A stretch of 64,000 nt of DNA. Origin: Chondrus crispus (Eukaryota; Rhodophyta; Florideophyceae; Gigartinales; Gigartinaceae). Position 1 is the stretch's first letter. Every line of letters starts with the position of its first letter. The DNA lies in NCBI RefSeq assembly GCF_000350225.1, contig NW_005178874.1, positions 160,677 to 224,676 of the forward strand, in the 5' to 3' direction. This document shows, in pieces, positions 19,722 through 30,871 of this stretch. The notes below the pieces were generated by a model. It was not told the DNA's origin. It did no database searches and was given only the letters and a program-made list of their open reading frames with translations. The translations under genes were made by a program, and so were the position numbers.

Positions 19722-20028
19722 TATTGCGCCACGCTGTGTTACGTGGAGGGCTATTGTGCTGTTAGAGCATTTCATGTCAACTCAAGCATGAGTGCGGCAT
19801 GCAAAAATTACATGTGCGTCTGGAAGCGTTCTGCTTCCGAACTCCTCAAAACTTACGCGGCAGCTCTTAGGCACTCTACAGTGCACCGCCTCGTAAGACA
19901 GCCCACTCAGACCGCACCTACTATAGTTTTCCGTATTGCCATGTCTTTCTTTCCCTACTTAAGACTCTCCTGACGATAAACATCAAAGAGAGCCATCTCA
20001 TCTCTGCATTTTACTACAACGTGCAATA
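19722..20028 (+). repeat. 3' LTR of family G
   Basis: Identical to 14482-14788 by eye; followed by the GGGCT target duplication at 20029-20033. Confidence 0.92.
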
Positions 20029-20033
20029 GGGCT

Positions 20034-21873
20034 GGCGGCTGGACAAATACACCGCGAAGCTAGGGACGGAAGAATACAGCGCGGTGTTGGTCAATACTTT
20101 AATGCGGGGCGAGAATGGTGATGAGGTGGCAAAGGAAAAAGCAAGTTGCTGAGAAAGGTTGTAGTTGGCGGTGCAGAGGGGGGGACGGGGTTTCATTGGG
20201 TGTTTGTGTGTGGGACAGGGAGGGAAGTTTTCAATCGAATGGTTAACACCTCTTTCTCCATTACTTTTCTCCAGTATCTGCAGATAGAAACGCCGAAACA
20301 TCATTTGTAAGCTGCCGTGCGAGAGAGACTCACCCAAATACCATTCGTTTTGCAAACGTTACAAGAACCGCTATACGCTCTAATTGGCCTACAACAGCCC
20401 TACCTTGCAACAAAGTCTCTACTCTCGGCATTATTTTTGTGACTTCCCAAGTCTCTACACCTTGTTTCAATCCCAACTCTTTACCGCTTGAATCGAAACG
20501 CATGTTTCAAAGTTAGTCAGAGGTAAAGAGAGATATATACAATTATGAAGGGCTCACTTGTCACTGAAGGCTTTACCTCATTTACATTGTCACTTCATTT
20601 AAAATCCTCCACAGCTGCACTTTTGTGAAGCTATCCACATTTGCTCAATTCTCTACTCTAAACACCAAGTTGACACATGCCTACATACGCAGGTGCTACG
20701 CACACGGTTGCTATACGCACGGGTGCCACATACACGGGTGAGGCATTCGAGTATTGTACTAGAGAGTCTCCCAATGTGCACAACACCTGCAGAACACCAA
20801 TTCCCCGATCTTCACAACCCTCATTTCAGAGTTCCGTATCCTCACTAGTCAGTCCTGGAAAGCTGCACATTCTGTTCTTCAACTAGACCGCTTCCCTGTC
20901 CCTGTTTCGCGCATATGCAAAACGAAACTGCAAATAAAACGTGCCGATCAATAGAGCCTATCCCATCTTTTTATGACCTTCGAAGATGCTTCGTCTCTAT
21001 TATTCTCTTCACAACTCATCTTTCTGCTCCTTCCTTTTTCCAACTCGCTCTCTTTTGCGCATCCAAGAAACGGCACCACAAAACTTCCAACCTACTACAC
21101 ATTTTATAAGTATGTCTCGCTATTTTCCCAGCTCGTGGCGGGGTGTGCGTGCGGCAGGCGCGTGCCAAACACGTAGAAAACGATGAGGATCACCGGCAGC
21201 AGGAAAATAGACCGCGATTAGTCACCCTTCTGGTGACTGTACCCGGTCTGCAGCCTCGCGAGGAAAGTGACCTCCTTGTGCAGCCCGGCCGCGCGCGCGT
21301 CAGCCCGCAACCGCGCTTCGGTTTTCCAAGCAGATGCCCGTGCTCGCTAGTGCTTGTAGATAGGCATCTGATGAGCGCCCGTTCTTCGAAGACGAGTACG
21401 AAGCGCCCGCGAACGACACACGCCGACAGCTGTGCCGTCGGCGTCGGCCGTCCACAATTGGCGGCCGCGCTCGACGTTTACAGGCCACATCTCACGGATG
21501 TTGAGGGGGTTCGGAAGAGGAGGCGCAGGCTAGGAATGAGGGGTGGAGGGAATGGTGCGATGCTGAGAATGAGGCTAGGAGTGGGATCCATTCGGAAAGA
21601 GAGAAGAGGAGGTTGCAATGCATGTGCCTCCGACAGTACATGTGTCTAATCTACACTATACGCTTTATTGGCCCATTTCCGGTTCCATATGTAGTCAAGG
21701 GGGGCGGCTCGCAGTCTTTTGTTCTCGCTAACCGACTGAACATCATCACACTCAGGACCCATCTGCTGCAGACGAAGCCGCATGTCTTCCGTGACAGCAG
21801 GAACCTTATGCATATCGGTGGCATCTGCGGCCTCGTTGAAATGGCAGCTCAGTCCTCTTCCCCCGTCTCTAGT
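20034..21873. other. Non-coding stretch
   Basis: No gene is supported. Composition changes from moderately AT-rich (20034-21170) to GC-rich (21170-21600), which may mark another insertion boundary. The few open frames are short, overlap on both strands and show no recognisable motif. Confidence 0.45.
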
Positions 21874-22608
21874 TTATCTTTTGCACCGCACTTCTGCGAT
21901 CATACTGTGTATCAAAACGCAGGCATTTGCAATGAAACCCATCTCAGCCGATGACATCAGCTTTGAGGGCACGAATAGGATCTTGAATTGAGTAAAACGT
22001 ACACCAAAAACCCTCTCCACACACTTCCGAACACCTTCTTGAGCATTCACGAAGACCCGTTTCTTGTCTAGTTCCGGGTCATCAATCTTTCCGCAGAACA
22101 CCTTCCACGGCGGGTAAATACCGTCGGCGAGGTAGTAGATCCAACCAAATGTTTCTCCGGAGACTATATATTGCGGTGCAACAGGTGGGAACTGCCCAGA
22201 AAGCACCTTCGCGAAGTGTTCGCTGACGCTTAGTATGTTCAGATCGTTCAGGACACCTGGTACACTAAACTGAAGTGAGCATATCCGCAGGTCAAGGTGG
22301 CAAATTACCTCCGCCCTCAACACAGGCTTGCTGTCTTTTCTGCGGAGACTCCCCTGTAGTGCTTTGGGAGCGTTTTTCCAATACCAAACTGCACAGTCGA
22401 CTGCGCTGGCACACCCGGGGAACCCCACGATACGAAACTTCTTCTCTATCCACCGGAAATCTTCTAGGGTTGGCTCACGCAGATACTTCACACTGAATAC
22501 ATCTACAACAGTTCGAGAAAACTCTTTCATAGAAGCAGTAATCTCTGAGACGTCGAAGAGATCATCACAAAGGTCAGATGGCATGCCATAAATTTGTGCG
22601 CTGAGCAT
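21874..22608 (-). pseudogene. PIF/Harbinger transposase, catalytic domain (N-terminus missing)
   Basis: An ATG at 22608 (minus strand) opens 244 codons. The reading matches the catalytic part of PIF/Harbinger (plant-transposon type) nucleases: FPGCASAVDCAVWYWKN with D71, then VPGVLNDLNILS, YYLADGIYPPW with D162, and QEGVRKCVERVFGV with E198, giving a D-D-E triad in the right order, and a final IHSMIAEV helix. The usual protein is about 350-430 residues; the missing 100 or so N-terminal residues normally come before the MLSAQIYGMP-like segment that opens this frame. It may be truncated or have an upstream exon. A pogo-type fragment on the opposite strand begins about 90 bases upstream, so the original context is lost. 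Stop TAA at 21874-21876. Confidence 0.72.
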
Positions 22609-22697
22609 TGTTTTTGCTGATAAGTTTTAGGGACCTCACGACAAATGGGGGGAAATTTCGTCCAATTGTTGATGAGTAGAGAAGCCGCATGAGGTAA

Positions 22698-22958
22698 CAG
22701 GTATTAAAAACTCTCAAACAAGCTGGGGATGTGGTGTACGCATTACCCGCGCATAACGGCGGCACAATGCAGCCATTAGATGTGGGGTTTGGTCCTTTTA
22801 AAGAATTCATTCGGATCTCTGTCGAACAGCTTTCGTCTACAACCTAGTTGAATAGCCACGACATGTTCGACTATCTGAAGAAAATGCGGCGGGCATATTT
22901 TAAGTCCTTCACAAGAGCGAATGTGACGTCTGCCTTTAAAATCTGGCATACTGTTTAA
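22698..22958 (+). pseudogene. pogo/Tigger-type transposase, end of the DDE domain
   Basis: Plus-strand translation gives VVYALPAHNGGTMQPLDVGF, the conserved L-P-P-H-x(4)-Q-P-L-D-V block that closes the DDE_1 domain of pogo/Tigger and jerky-like transposases, followed by GPFKEFIR and, after an in-frame TAG, SHDMFDYLKKMRRAYFKSFT and NVTSAFKIW, matching the family's helical end. The frame ends with TAA at 22956-22958. The block normally carries or adjoins the last catalytic residues. Only about 85 codons remain and no start is present. It is a decayed DNA transposon, unrelated to the Harbinger frame on the other strand. Confidence 0.6.
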
Positions 22959-24031
22959 ATGCGAGGCTCTTATCTGCGTGCCTCGAACACGGTCTTTGAA
23001 CGAAAAAAGTGGTTGGTGACGGTCGCACAGATGGAGTAAATGCTGAAAATAAAACGCTCGGTATGCAAAGAGAGGTTAGGCTTACAGCCACCAGTGCTGC
23101 AGTGTGGTTTTTAGGACACGTCGGCGGAGTTGACCTTGACAACGAATACAGCAATGGACCAGGCTAGGGATAAGGATGCTATGGTGAGGGGTGAGCTGGC
23201 GAAAAAGCAGGAAAAGAAAGCCGATAGAGGGCAAAGTGCAACTGAAGCTGTGGATCGGACGAAGACAGAGTGATTGAGGCTACAAATGAAAGTGCTTGCT
23301 TTCCGTTTCCAAAATTTCAAGGATGCGAAACTTATGCCAAGGGCACTGTCGGTGCGTCTACAGACTGCCAAGAAAAGAGTCTCTAGCAAGCGTGCCGCAG
23401 TATTAATGAAAAGAACGAAGGAAGTTGGCCTCGAATGGCAATTGGAAATAAAATTGCAATGCAAGAATGCATGAGCCAATTAAAGTTTTTTGCAAATATT
23501 AGGTGTTTCTGCCGTTTTTGCGGCCTCGCCGATGCCCCGACGAGACAACGCCATGCATATCGATTTATGAGCCTTTTTGCTCCTTCAACCAGAAAATATG
23601 TACCTGGCGACTGCCAATTTTCCATAAAAATGAAAAGGTTTTCTACCCCCGCCTCCACCCCCAGATTCGCGTCCCGCTCAACTCGAACCACCGGTCCTTC
23701 CCCATCGCCCACCCAGATACCGTCTGAAGCACCACCTTCCCCACTCCCGTCCACTCAGGAGCTACTCTGCTCCCCCATCCGTCCCTCTTACATTTTCTCC
23801 TGCATCCCGCGCCCGTGCATACATAGCACTGTCTTACTACTCATACGCTTTGTCCGGGCGCCGACAGCCGCCCAGACTCCTAAAACTACTCATGAGGCAT
23901 TCATGCGCTTCCATATGATCCCCACCGTTGTGCCCCGAAAATCCTTCCGCAGCGAGCCAGGATGGCCGTCGTCACTCGGGCAAATGCATGTCCACCGACT
24001 CTAAATTGGGAGGGCGTGCACAGGAACACAA
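22959..24031. other. Region downstream of the pogo-type fragment, no clear gene
   Basis: From 23100 to 23475 the plus strand is rich in K, A and E codons (KKQEKKADRG, KKRVSSKRAAVLMKR), as expected for the tail of a pogo-type transposase, but with stops. From 23475 to 24031 I see only a pyrimidine-rich stretch and nothing supported as a gene. Confidence 0.35.
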
Positions 24032-24763
24032 TGTCGTGCACTGAGGGGGAAGGGTGGGATCCCTCTCTGGCAGAGCGCGCCCGTTCGGGGGCGCGTGTAC
24101 GGGATTCGGGAGACCACCCGTAAAGGAACCGGTACGGGGCCGGGCGCTAGGCGCAGTGGGGAATTGGAGAGGAAAAAAGAACTGGAAGACACGCCCAGGA
24201 GGGGCCGAGCGGTAGGTACAGGCTTGCGCGCACGCTACAGTAGAGGAGCAGGGGCGCGCGCGTTAGAGGTAGGTGGGAATCGGGGACATAGATAGATCGC
24301 GTGGTACCGTCGTGGGACGGGGACCGGCGCGAGGCTACGACTTCGATTCCAGAAACCCCGGTTCTCGACCCAAGGATTCGTGTTGTTTTACTTACGGTCG
24401 GACGTCGGCTATATAGACGCCGACGTCGGAACATAATAATAATAACTAATTAAAATAAAGGGGTACGACACCCGTGACACGTGGTGGTGGGACACGGGTA
24501 CACGTGGGGAGTGGCACGGATAAACGTGATGTATAACACCGGTACACGTGGGTAATGGCACGGGTAAAAGTGATGTATAACACGGGTACACGTGGGTAGA
24601 ACTTTCAGTACTTCGACAGGGCTTCACAGAGCTTACACCCAGACTGTGCTGGTGGAGAATTATACACGGTTACACCTAGAATAGATGGAACTTATGATAG
24701 TGGGATACGCGTCGTGTGCTACAGTGCTGCACCGCGATAAGATGGGGAGTTCAGTGCTCTACA
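24032..24763 (-). repeat. LTR of family B (probable 3' LTR of a minus-strand element)
   Basis: Reads TGTCGTGCACT...AGTGCTCTACA on the plus strand. It shares its body with 43772-44467 (inverted) and 12262-12909. To its right the plus strand reads TAGCCCCCCTCTCAGAG, which on the minus strand is a purine tract ending at the LTR; this is what precedes a 3' LTR. The interior of the element should therefore lie to the right, toward 25937 and perhaps beyond the inserted element C. Confidence 0.7.
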
Positions 24764-25937
24764 TAGCCCCCCTCTCAGAGTACAGCGTCCACGCGAACCA
24801 TGACTTCGGCCGTCATTGCCCCGCCCTGCCAACGTACCAGCCCCCCTCCGGCACAGACAGCTTGCGAGGATTAGGCAAGCGCTCGGGAGAGAAGGTGAGA
24901 TAGTGCGAGTCCGCGAGTACGCGCGCGAAATGAAATGCGAAGCGGTGGCCCCGGTCCGAACCTCTCCCTCGGGCTTCCGTGTGGTTCCTTGACGTCGACT
25001 TTATTGGCCCATCCTTCCCGGCGACCAGCGCTAGCGTGTCACCCTGACCACGCGACCTTCCTTCCCCCTTTCCGCGCATTGGTAGGGGCGGAGGATGACG
25101 TGCGCGGCGGTACGCGGGAGTCTAACACGGGGTGGTACGCGGCGGGGACGAGGTGGCCAGGGTGCGGGAGGCAACGAAGTACGTCCCCGACGCATTGCGA
25201 AGCAGTGTCTGGGATGACAAAATAACGGGGAGTCCTCCGTCATCTGAGGACTTCCCTCAGCCATTGTACGAGCTTCCACGATTGTATGGCGACCCATAAC
25301 CTAGGTCGCCAGTATCCCCCTGCAGCGTTGCGAAACGTAGCGGAAGCGGACCGGCCTCACGTCGCGGCCACTTTTGACACGCGAGGAACCGATTCCCTCG
25401 TCGTCGGGTCGAAAATTTATCCCTCATGAAGGGAGGGCGTGAAACCCGCCACGAGGGCGGGTGCGGCGTAGTCGAGTGAGATAGCTTATCCCACCCCCTG
25501 AAAAGAGGAGGGGTGGACACGCCACGAGGCGGAAGCGAACCGCAGTACATGCTCGAGGTAGGTCATCGCACCCTTGTCAAAAAGACGAGGTGGAAAGGAC
25601 GCGTCATAGAGCGGAGTAGGACCTCGTCATGCGAGTACCGGCCGGCCTCTAGACCCATCGGAGGGGCGGAAACCGACGCCGTTAGACGCGTAGGATCGTT
25701 ATCCCTGCACGAACCAAACGGGGGACTTACCCTCGTCCAGCGGAAAGGGGATTCCAAGACGTCTGCGGGGACATGGACAGTAACTCGCTGCGGCGAGGGG
25801 AGGATTTACCTATCACGAATGGGGACGATGCCGCGCTGTAGAGCAGAAAGGGGCCTCGATGGGATGAGTGGAGCATCACCCATTATCGGGGGGACACGAG
25901 CGGGGGTGCAGAAGTGCTCCGTTCGGCGAGGCGTAGG
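24764..25937 (-). mobile_element. Probable 3' interior of the family B element
   Basis: Begins with a purine tract (minus strand, 24764-24780) and ends at the GTAGG target site where element C inserted. No coding part is recognised. If this is B interior, its continuation after C would be 52135-52351. That continuation is inferred from the target duplication of C, not from homology. Confidence 0.4.
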
Positions 25938-26547
25938 TGTAGCATATCCCCCTCCTTAGAATTAGAATTAGATTAGATTTGTAACTGTAGAGCCCGAGCT
26001 CTACAGTATCTCAGTGCGCCCGCATACGCGTACCCCACGTGTACAGGGACGCGCGCACACACGTGTACGACACGTGGGCTGCCAGCCCCGATGGCTGACA
26101 GCGCTACAGTGCAGGCCGACCTGCACTGCTGTGATGATTACGTTACGTTAGTCTGTATATTAAATATGAGCGGACCGCCGGCGGGGGGAGGAGGACAAGC
26201 ACGGACTTGTCAAGGGTCCTCCACCTTGGTCCACCCGCTTACTTTCAGGTACTTCCTTTAGTTGCCTTAGAGTAGCACTGCGCTCGGGTTGAGGACGCAC
26301 GCTACACGCCCACGAGCCGGCTCCGCCTCCGCCCGTCGGTACTGGATAGTCACCCAGTACCGCTCCGGAGCGTCGAGGCGTCGAATCGCTCGCGCGTGCG
26401 CACGTCCTCCCCGATCCCGCTCTACCACCGCTACCTCGAGCCCGTGCTCGTTACCGTGGGTGGGCCGTGCTTCTGTCTTCCCGCCGATCGGGGTCTTTCC
26501 GAACTGTCAGTACTCACTCCCTCGTCGTTGGGGGTGATAATACTACA
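25938..26547 (+). repeat. 5' LTR of family C
   Basis: Starts TGTAGCATATCC and ends TAATACTACA. It contains TAGAATTAGAATTAG, CTCTACAGTA and a TATATTAAATATG promoter-like word near 26157-26169. The primer site TGGTCTCCCG starts at 26549. Confidence 0.88.
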
Positions 26548-26548
26548 G

Positions 26549-26558
26549 TGGTCTCCCG
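26549..26558 (+). other. Primer-binding site of family C
   Basis: TGGTCTCCCG, one base after the LTR, identical to the family A primer site; both would use a tRNA ending CGGGAGACCA. Confidence 0.7.
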
Positions 26559-26627
26559 CCGTAGAAGACCCTGGAGTCCGATCTCCGAGAAGACTTCCGC
26601 TTCCCTCCGCGAACCGATCGCGTCGAG

Positions 26628-28469
26628 ATGAGCCAGGAGCCCGAGCCCTCGATCCGCTCAGAAGCGGCGGATCTGAGTCCGGCTGCTGTGCAGTCCCCAT
26701 CCGCCCCGTCGGGCGACGGCGACGCAGGTCCTCGTGACCGCGAACCGTCGCTCGGATCCTCCGAGGAAAGAGCAGCGGCGATGTTCGAACGCATAGCCCA
26801 ATACATCGAGGAAGTCCGTACTTCCCTTCCGATCGATGTATCGGACCATGTATACACTCGATGTATGGCTGAACTCTGCTACCTGCGTGAAGGGAGGTTC
26901 GATAGAGTGACGCAGCCCTTAGAGAATCTCCGAGCACTGATCGAAGAGTTACAATCGCGGATAGTGCTCGTCGAAGACTCCCGTTTCGCCTCGCCCGGAC
27001 CGTCCGGGCAAGGTCGCCCTGAGAGGCCGACCTCGGTGAGACGACCCGAGGACCGAACCTCTCCGTCCGCAGAGCAATTGGGTGCGTTCGCGCACCTCTC
27101 CGCTGAGCTCAACGCCACTCGTCGGCGTGCTCGTGACATGGAACGTACCATGGCCGAAGGGCTACCCGGTGCTCTCTTGAGAGGGCCCGGTGGTACCGTA
27201 CCTCCGAGCGCCGTCGCCCCCGAAGGTTGGCGTCCGACTGGTGCCGCTACCAGTCGGACTGCAGAAGAAAGCCGTCCTCCGATAGACGCGAACTTCGCGT
27301 CTGAGACCCAAGCCTTGCCGCCTACCGCCGGAAGTAGGCGGCAAGTGGACCGCGTATCGTACGCGGACGAACAGGACCGTGGAGGAGCCGCCCGCGGATC
27401 CGGAGAACCGATGTTCTCCGTCGATCCCCGCTGGGGAGGCTACCCGCCGGCGAGTTACGCCGAGCATCCAGGTCCGGTAGACGTCCGCACGCTACCGGTT
27501 ACCTCCTTCGGCACGCTGGGTCCCGCTGAACCCGGGCTCGAGCCGGTACATACGATGATCCAAGAGTTCAGCGCCGTTGCTGACTATCGTATGTACCGCT
27601 TGGATAACACCTCGAGGCTCGTTACCTCGGGTGACGCGGGACGGATCGCAAAGTACGTCCAACGCTGTCGTGGTATCCGTCCCACGATGCGCAGCTTCGA
27701 CGGTACCGACCCGATCCAGCTGCTGCCGTTCTTGAAGGATATCCGAACCACTTTCAACTCGCAACACCTGACCGAAGGTGTTGCGGTACGAGTCCTCGCG
27801 CACTTCCTCGAGCGCGACGCGGAGCGCCTGTATACGAGTTATACGATGCGTGGCCTCCGCGCCGGCCAGCTCCATGACGACGTGAGCTGGCCGGGGCTCG
27901 TGAATCAATTCTTGAAACGCTATCTCACGGACGACGTGTTAGGTGAAGCGTACGACGCTATCGCTACGGCGCGACAGCAATCGCATGAGACGGAAAGCAC
28001 GTTTGCTGACCGACTCGAGACTGCTGCGTTCCGATGCACGGCAGTCTTCTCCGAACAGTCCCTCGCGCACTACTTCGTGCGGGGACTTGCACCGGCAACC
28101 TGTGTCGCAGTATCCGAAACTGTGCAAAGGCTGCCAGGCAGTCAGAAGACCGATCTTGCCACCATCCGCCGTATCGCCACGGCGGAAGGTACAACGTACC
28201 GCGCTCGGCGCGGTTTACCTCTGCCGGATTCGAAACCGGCAGGGAGGGCTGGCAGGACTACGAAGTCCGCCGCAACAAGTTCGCCCGCCTCCACCCTCCA
28301 TATCGGGGAGGATGAGTGGCAGGCTGACCCTGTCCTCATTACGCAAGGGGCAGGGCCAGTAGGGGGTCGACCCCCCTCACCGATGTCGACCGGAACGACA
28401 TCGAGTTACGCGACCGCGTTCGCGGCCACTCCAAGAGCGGCAAGGGGTACGGACCCCCGGGTCGCTGAG
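26628..28469 (+). pseudogene. gag region of family C, left part
   Basis: The ATG at 26628 opens a gag frame: a charged, proline-rich N-terminal half, then the retrotransposon gag core MRSFDGTDPIQLLPFLKDI (about 27688-27745), AVRVLAHFLERDAERLY, WPGLVNQFLKRYL and ETESTFADRLETAAFRC. The frame runs into the family A insertion at 28470; the part after the insertion, with the zinc knuckle, is at 42754-43771. Particle protein of the element. Its core resembles family A gag in layout but not closely in sequence. Confidence 0.8.
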
Positions 28470-29520
28470 TGTAGTGCAATGTGCCTGGCAGGCCGCAAAC
28501 ACAGTCCGACGGTCAAACAAAAAGAAGAAAACCAACAACAGCAACAACCACTGCCGATGGCACGCGCTACGGAGCGTTCGAGACTCCCTTTCCACTTGTG
28601 TGGGCTTGCGGCCCACGGTAGCTCAATTCCGACGGGGGGGGGGTTAAGGAAAGATGCCCGGCCCGGGAGGATAATGGTGGTAGAGACTTGTGAAGACTTG
28701 AGTGCTCGACGAGTGCGGGTTGGGCTTGTCTACGAGGATGTAACCGCGGTTCGCTGGGTTGTAAGGCCAATGCTCGACGAGTGTCTCCAGCACCTTGGGT
28801 ATAGTTCAAGGTCTTCGACGGGGGCTTGTTCAGCACTACCCGACGGGATCGTAACCGTGTAGCAATGCTACTACCGACGTGTTGCCCGATGGCTAAAAAC
28901 ACCCTCACCAGCGCGATCGCGATCGCGGTAGGCGGTACCAACTCTGTCTTCTACAGTAAGACCTTCGACGGAGGCTTCGTTTCAACAGCCTTCCGACGGA
29001 ACTTGAAACAGTAGCAGCGCTACAGAACGTGCTGCCCGATGGCTAAAACACCTACACCGGATCGGTCGCAACCAACTCCAGTGGAACCAACACAATTAAG
29101 GGAAATATAGAGGTAGAGATAGAAAAGAATAGGGAAATAAAGGAAAAAGAAGAGGGAACCCCCGAGCGCAAAGGATAACGTAATCTGTGGTAAAAGGGAG
29201 CGTCTTGGGAAAGACGGACTTCGACCAAGGCGATATTCAACTCTGGCAACTCGGGTTATCTTTACTGACTTGGTGGTCAGAGGGCTAAGGTATATATCGC
29301 CCCGCCGGAGCCACTACAGTAGCTCGCGGCGCTAGATTCTAGATCTAATCTAGTGTCAGCAAAATTAATGCCAACTAATTAACTAAATAAAATAAAATAA
29401 TTAAAAATTAAAACTGTGCAATTATTCACACGTGTGTCCCCCCAACCCGGACTACTTTTCATATCCAAATATTTTTTTGCTTTCTTTTCACCCCCCTGTA
29501 GAGCCCATTATTGCACTACA
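28470..29520 (-). repeat. 3' LTR of family A copy 2
   Basis: TGTAGTGCAAT...ATTGCACTACA on the plus strand, in minus orientation. Near-identical to 41708-42753. A purine tract (minus strand GGAGGGGATA) adjoins it at 29521. Confidence 0.88.
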
Positions 29521-29645
29521 TATCCCCCTCCTGAGCGCCCTTGTACAGCGCCAAGCCATCGTATAATCTCCTGCCGTTCCTTACCGTGTTTCCCAACCGT
29601 CAATCACTCTGCGCGGCGTTCTTGCAAGGGTAAGACGAAAATACC

Positions 29646-30068
29646 ATGCTTCCTTCTCCGTCGGAACACTCGGACGACAGTGCCATCCGTAAGCGTCCGG
29701 GTGTGGGATTTCCTCGCAAGCCCGAAGTGCCCCGGGGTCTTCCTTCCATACCCCGTCTACCTCCTGTTACCAACCCTACCGAAGTGGCCTTCCATCCGGG
29801 CTACCATTCTTCTTGGGTAGCCCGTCGATACCCCTCGCTCGATGAGCTACAAGACAAATCCATGCGTGAACATCCTTCCCTATTTGCCTCTTCCCAGTGG
29901 TTCTCCCCTGTGGGCGTCCGCGATGTTGCTGCCATCGAACATAGTTTTGCAGACGGCGCTGACATGATACCCGGTCAACTACCCCTACAAGCCATTCGCA
30001 CTTTTGACTGGCGCGCCCGCATTGCCATTCCTACCTCCATCCTTCTCCGGTCACACCTTGGTCCGTAG
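29646..30068 (+). CDS. Antisense open frame in the 3' tail of family A copy 2, unknown
   Basis: A plus-strand ATG at 29646 opens 140 codons in the tail of the minus-strand element. The reading is of balanced composition (for example RYPSLDELQDKSMREHPSLF and VRDVAAIEHSFADGADMIPG), unlike most chance frames in the window, but I recognise no domain. A pyrimidine-rich tract ending in CTGCAG lies about 100 bases downstream (30110-30166) and looks like a 3' splice signal. Antisense accessory frames in the 3' part are known in some plant gypsy elements; whether this one is expressed is unknown. It could also be a captured host fragment or chance. Confidence 0.35.
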   Translation: MLPSPSEHSDDSAIRKRPGVGFPRKPEVPRGLPSIPRLPPVTNPTEVAFHPGYHSSWVARRYPSLDELQDKSMREHPSLFASSQWFSPVGVRDVAAIEHSFADGADMIPGQLPLQAIRTFDWRARIAIPTSILLRSHLGP

Positions 30069-30871
30069 ACTTCCTCCTCTTATTGTATGCACCTCGCCCT
30101 TGCGTTCGCATATCATCTTCTGTCAATCTCCTCCTCTTTTTCCCAATTTCCTCCTCTTTACTGCAGACCTGGCGCGGCTTTCCCTCCTTTCCAATCAGGT
30201 CAACAAATATCTGCAGGTAGTATGACAACGAGAGCCCTACTTCACCTACAACCCATTTCGAGCGGTGTGGCATTGACAATACCTTGGTATTCCATTCCTT
30301 GGGCGCGCTCAGCGAGCGCTGTGCGGCAGAGGCGTAGATCCAATTAATTCGACTCGAATAAAGGGGATATTGGTCGAGACGTCCGGTGTTCATTTTACGC
30401 TCCTCGGGCGTCTCGAGCACGCGCTTGCTAGGGGTTGTGCTTGTCCTGTTGAGTCTTAAGGCTTTCGATGCAGTTATTTTGAGCTTCGATTAAATCCAAA
30501 CTTCCCCCTTGTCCCTTCTCAAGATTCAGTTCCGCCCTCTGCCGTTTTGCTCCCTCCGCGACAACTATCCCTCGAAGCGGAAATTTTCGGTCGTGTAGCT
30601 GCCATGCGGTTCGGCAATTGCTTGATCAAATCCCCCAGTTTTCCAATAACTGCCTCCACAAGATGTGTTTTTTCTTGGCTTTCCGCGTTCGACAACGACG
30701 AAAGATTTGGCGGGACCCGCAGCTTCCGTCAAATCATCTTCTATAGGAGTGATGACTTTTCTGTCCGTGGCTTATTGTGGTGTTAGGTGAAATGAATTCA
30801 CTTACATCCCTTGGGGAGACTCCCCAAACCTGATTCTGTCTCATAAATGACTTCTGAGAGATTGTCCCCTT

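Larger units (their letters stand above)
14482..20028 (+). mobile_element. Ty3/gypsy LTR retrotransposon, family G, looks whole and very young
   Basis: Two LTRs of 307 bp (14482-14788 and 19722-20028) are identical by eye along their whole length and are flanked by a 5 bp duplication GGGCT (14477-14481 and 20029-20033). One long gag-pol frame lies between. A purine tract AAGAAGAGGA (19711-19720) precedes the 3' LTR. Identical LTRs mean very recent insertion. The termini are TATTGC...GCAATA rather than the usual TG...CA. I see no break in the coding part. Confidence 0.92.

Noticed and set aside
23435-24004. 189-codon plus-strand frame
   Set aside because: Ser/Pro/Thr-rich translation of a pyrimidine-rich stretch, no recognisable domain and no neighbour context.
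24094-24113. CGGGAGACCA words as the 3' end of a tRNA gene
   Set aside because: No cloverleaf could be drawn upstream; the words are primer sites or lie in family B LTRs.
12262-24763. A single minus-strand family B element bounded by the B LTRs at 12262 and 24032
   Set aside because: The outer flanks (AACCC and TAGCC) do not form a duplication, and the purine tract at 24764 places the interior to the right of the second LTR.
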